From assembly GCA_026989475.1 (NCBI GenBank), contig JALSJG010000264.1, positions 1 to 7,855 on the forward strand: a stretch of 7,855 bases of DNA, in the 5' to 3' direction. Origin of the DNA: Thermaceae bacterium (GTDB lineage: Bacteria > Deinococcota > Deinococci > Deinococcales > Marinithermaceae). The position numbers and the translations under genes were made by a program. This document shows positions 5,533-7,855 of this stretch, one piece after another. Below the pieces are notes generated by a model that did no database searches, was not told the origin of the DNA, and saw only the letters and a list, made by a program, of their open reading frames with translations. Each line of letters begins with the position of its first letter. The stretch's first letter is position 1.

Positions 5533-6165
5533 GTGCGGTTCAAGGATCGCCGTCACGCGGCGGAGCTCCTGGCCGAGGCGGTGCGTCCCCTCGGGCTCGT
5601 GTCCCCGGTGGTGCTCGGCATACCCCGGGGTGGGGTGGTGATCGCAGACGTGCTTGCCGAGCATCTGGGAGGGACGATGGACGTGATCCTCGCCCGCAAG
5701 GTCGGGGCTCCCGGCAACCCCGAGTTCGCTCTCGGGGCGGTCGCGGAGACCGGCGAGGTCATCCTCCAGCCCTACGCTTACCGTTACGCCGACGAGGCCT
5801 ACATCCGCAACGAGGTGGCGCGGCAGCTCCGGGTGATCGAGGAGCGGCGGGCGAAGTACCGGGCGGCCCGCCTCAAGGAACCGCTCGCCGGGCAGATGGT
5901 CGTGCTCACCGACGACGGCATGGCCACCGGCAGCACCATGGAGGCGGCGCTGGCGGCGGTGCAGGCCGAGGCCCCCGCGCGGGTGGTGGTGGCGGTGCCG
6001 GTGGCGCCGCCGGAGGCGGTGACGCGCCTTCGGGGCAAGGTCGAGGTGGTGGTACTCTCCACTCCACCTGACTTTACCGCCGTAGCCGCCTACTACGAGG
6101 TCTTTCCCCAGGTGGAGGACGATGAGGTGGTAGCCTTGTTGGCCAAATGGGGAGGGAAGGTTTGA
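5533..6165 (+). CDS. Phosphoribosyltransferase-domain protein (type I PRTase fold)
   Basis: A 210-residue cytosolic protein, the size of the stand-alone PRTase family for which I recall a Thermus structure called TT1426. The PRPP-binding loop is VVLTDDGMATGSTM at 123-136, with the acidic pair Asp127-Asp128. Upstream lie LGIPRGGVVIA at 28-38 and LARKVGAPGNPEFALGAV at 53-70, both typical of this subfamily. The YADEAYIRNEVARQL region near 85-99 forms the family's helical insert. The acceptor base is unknown, and some relatives may act as hydrolases rather than transferases. The GTG at 5533 is chosen because MRFKDRR-like openings are standard for the family and a -10 box lies directly before it. 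The frame is open far upstream, but that part belongs to the TerC remnant. The stop overlaps the cupin start as TTGA. Confidence 0.88.
   Translation: MRFKDRRHAAELLAEAVRPLGLVSPVVLGIPRGGVVIADVLAEHLGGTMDVILARKVGAPGNPEFALGAVAETGEVILQPYAYRYADEAYIRNEVARQLRVIEERRAKYRAARLKEPLAGQMVVLTDDGMATGSTMEAALAAVQAEAPARVVVAVPVAPPEAVTRLRGKVEVVVLSTPPDFTAVAAYYEVFPQVEDDEVVALLAKWGGKV
6150..6155 (+). promoter_or_regulatory. Shine-Dalgarno site setting the cupin start
   Basis: GGGAGG is followed by a 6-base spacer and the TTG at 6162. The alternative in-frame ATG at 6147 starts before this motif and has no ribosome binding site of its own, so the TTG is preferred. Confidence 0.6.
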
Positions 6166-6527
6166 AGGCGAAGGTCGTCCACGCGGACAAGGTTCGGCGG
6201 TTACCGGTGGATCACGCAGAGGGCGCGTTTATTCAGATCCTGATCGGTCCCGAAGAGGCTCCAAACTTCGTTCTCCGGCGGTTCACCCTGCTCCCCGGAG
6301 GAAGGATTAAGAGGCACCGCCATCCCGACGTCGAGCACGAGCAGTACGTGCTCGCCGGACGGATGCGGATTGGCCTCGACGACGCGGTCTACGAGGTCGG
6401 GCCTGGGGACGCGGTCTTTATTCCCCCGGGCGTGGCGCACTGGTACGAGAACGTGGGCGAGGATCCAGTACTCTTCCTATGCCTGGTACCGAGGACGAAG
6501 GAGTACAAAACCGAGTGGCTTGAATAG
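6162..6527 (+). CDS. Single-domain cupin protein
   Basis: A 121-residue small beta-barrel protein. Cupin motif 1 is seen as GGRIKRHRHPDVEHEQYVLAG (about 46-66), with the HxH pair and following Glu that would bind a metal. Motif 2, GDAVFIPPGVAHWYEN (about 83-98), fits the G-x5-P-x-G-x2-H-x3-N pattern exactly, so a full metal site (three His, one Glu) is likely. Small cupins of this kind range from sugar isomerases to dioxygenases and binding proteins, and the sequence does not pick one. The TTG start overlaps the phosphoribosyltransferase stop by 4 bases, showing co-translation. A strong terminator follows 11 bases after the stop, so this is a two-gene operon. Confidence 0.88.
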   Translation: MKAKVVHADKVRRLPVDHAEGAFIQILIGPEEAPNFVLRRFTLLPGGRIKRHRHPDVEHEQYVLAGRMRIGLDDAVYEVGPGDAVFIPPGVAHWYENVGEDPVLFLCLVPRTKEYKTEWLE

Positions 6528-6538
6528 GAGCAGCGTGT

Positions 6539-6572
6539 GGGGGCCCGCCCCCGGGGGCGGGCCCCCTCTTTT
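6539..6572 (+). terminator. Intrinsic terminator after the cupin gene
   Basis: Bases 6539-6566 form a perfect 28-base palindrome made only of G and C. It can fold as a stem of about 12 pairs with a 4-base loop and is followed by TCTTTT. The U-rich tail exists only on the plus strand. The ABC permease gene ends on the opposite strand 12 bases away, so the hairpin may also act weakly or as a 3' stabilising structure for that transcript. Confidence 0.88.
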
Positions 6573-6577
6573 ACCGC

Positions 6578-7534
6578 TTACGCCCGGATCTCCATTCGCT
6601 GGAAGACGATGTAGGCCAGGGTGAAAAAGAGCACGCTGGCGGCGATCAAGCCGGCGAACTGGGGCCAGACGAGGAGCACCGACTGGGAAAGGGGCAGGGG
6701 AGTTCCGAGCACCATCCCCTCGAGCTGGGCGGGGAGTACCGGCCCGAGCGCCCGGACCTCGGGCTGCAGGAGGGCCAGGGTGGCCTCGGCGTAGAGGGTA
6801 TTGGGGGCGAGACGGGCGAGAGCGAGCTCGGTCTGGGCCTGTCGCAGCACCTCCTCGGGGAAGCCGTAGTGGATCGGGCTGATCACCGGGGCCAAAAGCC
6901 CCGCGATCATGCCCCAGAAGACGGTGAAAAAGAGCCAGACCCCGATCGCCGCCAGGGCGCTGGTGGTGGGGCTTTTGAAGACCACCGAGAAGAAGAGCGC
7001 CACCGCGAGCCAGACCCCGCCGTAGGCCAGGGTGGCGGCGAGGTAAAGCAGGCTCCGCGCCACCTCCTCTCCGGAGGGGGCGAGGCCGGTGAAGAGGATG
7101 CCGAGCCCGGTGATGAGCAGCCAGACCGCGAGCAAAACGAGCGCCAAGGTGGCGAGCCCCGCCAGGTACTTTCCAAAGAGCAGAGCGTCCCGGTAGATCG
7201 GCTGGGAGAGCACCCGGCCTAGGGTACGGCGCTGGAACTCCCCGTTGACCGCGTCGAATCCGAGGGCGATCGCGAGGAGGGGCACGAGGAAGCCGGCGAA
7301 GGCGACGAAGGAGGGGAGCGGCTCCTTGGCGGTGGTGAAAAGACGCAGGAAAAGGAAGACGTCCTCGCCGACCACGTTCTTGATCGTCTGGATGGCGGCG
7401 TAGATGGTGGCCATCGCGGTGAGGACGATCAGCGCTTCCAAAAGCCGCATCCGGGTGCCCGAAAGCTGGTCGGCGAACTCCTTCAGAAAGACCACACCGA
7501 GGCCGGAAAACGCCGAGCCCTCACGCCGCGTCAC
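6578..7534 (-). CDS. ABC-2 type transporter permease
   Basis: A 318-residue inner-membrane permease. Six hydrophobic segments are visible at about 31-51, 75-95, 122-150, 161-186, 191-215 and 290-312. Between the second and third, FDAVNGEFQRRTLGRVLSQP (93-112) followed by YRDALLFGKYLAG is the usual ABC-2/NosY-type coupling region. A long extracytoplasmic loop (about 216-289) precedes the last helix. The GTG at 7532-7534 is chosen for GGAGG 6 bases upstream, and it overlaps the end of the ATPase gene by 14 bases. With that ATPase it should form an exporter. The substrate (drug, lipid, polysaccharide or copper-related) cannot be told from this part. Confidence 0.88.
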   Translation of the reverse strand: MTRREGSAFSGLGVVFLKEFADQLSGTRMRLLEALIVLTAMATIYAAIQTIKNVVGEDVFLFLRLFTTAKEPLPSFVAFAGFLVPLLAIALGFDAVNGEFQRRTLGRVLSQPIYRDALLFGKYLAGLATLALVLLAVWLLITGLGILFTGLAPSGEEVARSLLYLAATLAYGGVWLAVALFFSVVFKSPTTSALAAIGVWLFFTVFWGMIAGLLAPVISPIHYGFPEEVLRQAQTELALARLAPNTLYAEATLALLQPEVRALGPVLPAQLEGMVLGTPLPLSQSVLLVWPQFAGLIAASVLFFTLAYIVFQRMEIRA

Positions 7535-7855
7535 GGCTCACCTCCTCGAAGTAGGCGCGGTAGATCTCGTCGAGGCTTGGCTCCTCAAGCTCAAGCCCGA
7601 AAAGCCTCCCGCCCTCCCGGACCACGGCCCGGGCCACGTCGGGCCTCAGGTCCTGCTCGGTCTCGAGCAGGAGCGCCCCGTCTTCCCGGTGGACCCGGAG
7701 CACGCCGGGGATCGCGGCGAGGGCCGATTCGAGCCCCTCGCCCTCGGCCCGGACCCGGATCCGGTAGGCGCCCCCGAGCACGCTTTTTGCGAGCTCGGGC
7801 ACCGAGCCCACGAGCTCCATCCGCCCCTTTCGGAATAGCCCCACCCGGTCGGTGA
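7521..7855 (-). CDS. ABC transporter ATP-binding protein, C-terminal part only (cut by window edge)
   Basis: The last 111 residues of an ATPase subunit whose catalytic motifs lie beyond the window. The first visible residues, TDRVGLFRKGRMELVGSVPEL, are the stretch that follows the H-loop in ABC-2 exporters. The C-terminal accessory domain follows, ending with EPSLDEIYRAYFEEV, the usual ending of this group. The reading frame is open to the edge. The GTG at 7842-7844 is internal and not the true start. It overlaps the permease gene by 14 bases and is presumably its partner. Confidence 0.85.
   Translation of the reverse strand, partial: TDRVGLFRKGRMELVGSVPELAKSVLGGAYRIRVRAEGEGLESALAAIPGVLRVHREDGALLLETEQDLRPDVARAVVREGGRLFGLELEEPSLDEIYRAYFEEVSRDAA

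Noticed and set aside
6869..7222. Plus-strand charged open frame opposite the ABC permease
   Set aside because: The charged text is the reverse reading of hydrophobic codons for membrane helices.

Overview
The window reads as an ordinary chromosomal segment of a GC-rich thermophilic bacterium, most likely a member of the Thermaceae (Deinococcota). The grounds are the high GC content, dense packing with stop/start overlaps, a preference for GTG starts, -10 boxes sitting 6-8 bases before start codons (leaderless transcripts, common in this phylum), and a Crp regulator close to a purine nucleoside phosphorylase of Thermus type. The genus cannot be fixed from the sequence alone.

Layout. (1) Bases 1-1742, minus strand: an apparent operon read right to left, crp-family regulator > ribulose-phosphate 3-epimerase (rpe) > 2-phosphosulfolactate phosphatase (comB, cut by the left edge). 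The genes overlap by 4 and 26 bases. (2) Bases 1743-1801: a 59-base divergent promoter region with face-to-face signals. (3) Bases 1802-4847, plus strand: a tightly coupled operon of a LolD-like ABC ATPase, a DeoD-type purine nucleoside phosphorylase, an enoyl-CoA hydratase/isomerase and an HD-domain phosphohydrolase. (4) Bases 4844 to about 5393: a decayed TerC-family membrane protein gene with several frameshifts, at the tail of that operon. (5) Bases 5394-5532: noncoding, ending in a promoter. (6) Bases 5533-6527, plus strand: a phosphoribosyltransferase and a cupin, overlapping by 4 bases, closed by a strong GC-rich hairpin terminator. (7) Bases 6578-7855, minus strand: an ABC-2 type exporter, permease plus the C-terminal part of its ATPase, cut by the right edge.

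How the genes may fit together: purine nucleoside phosphorylase releases bases and ribose-1-phosphate, the epimerase works in the pentose phosphate pathway, and a phosphoribosyltransferase lies nearby. This suggests a loose nucleoside/pentose theme beside a Crp-type regulator, but that is inference. The lipid-side enzyme (enoyl-CoA hydratase), the HD protein and the ABC exporter have no evident functional link to it.

I found no mobile element, CRISPR array, tRNA or rRNA, and no convincing new system. The points most worth a second look are the TerC pseudogene and the false fusion ORF it creates with the phosphoribosyltransferase, the leaderless promoters that change several start codons, the Crp protein with conserved DNA-contact residues but altered cAMP-contact residues, and the uncharacterised HD protein.
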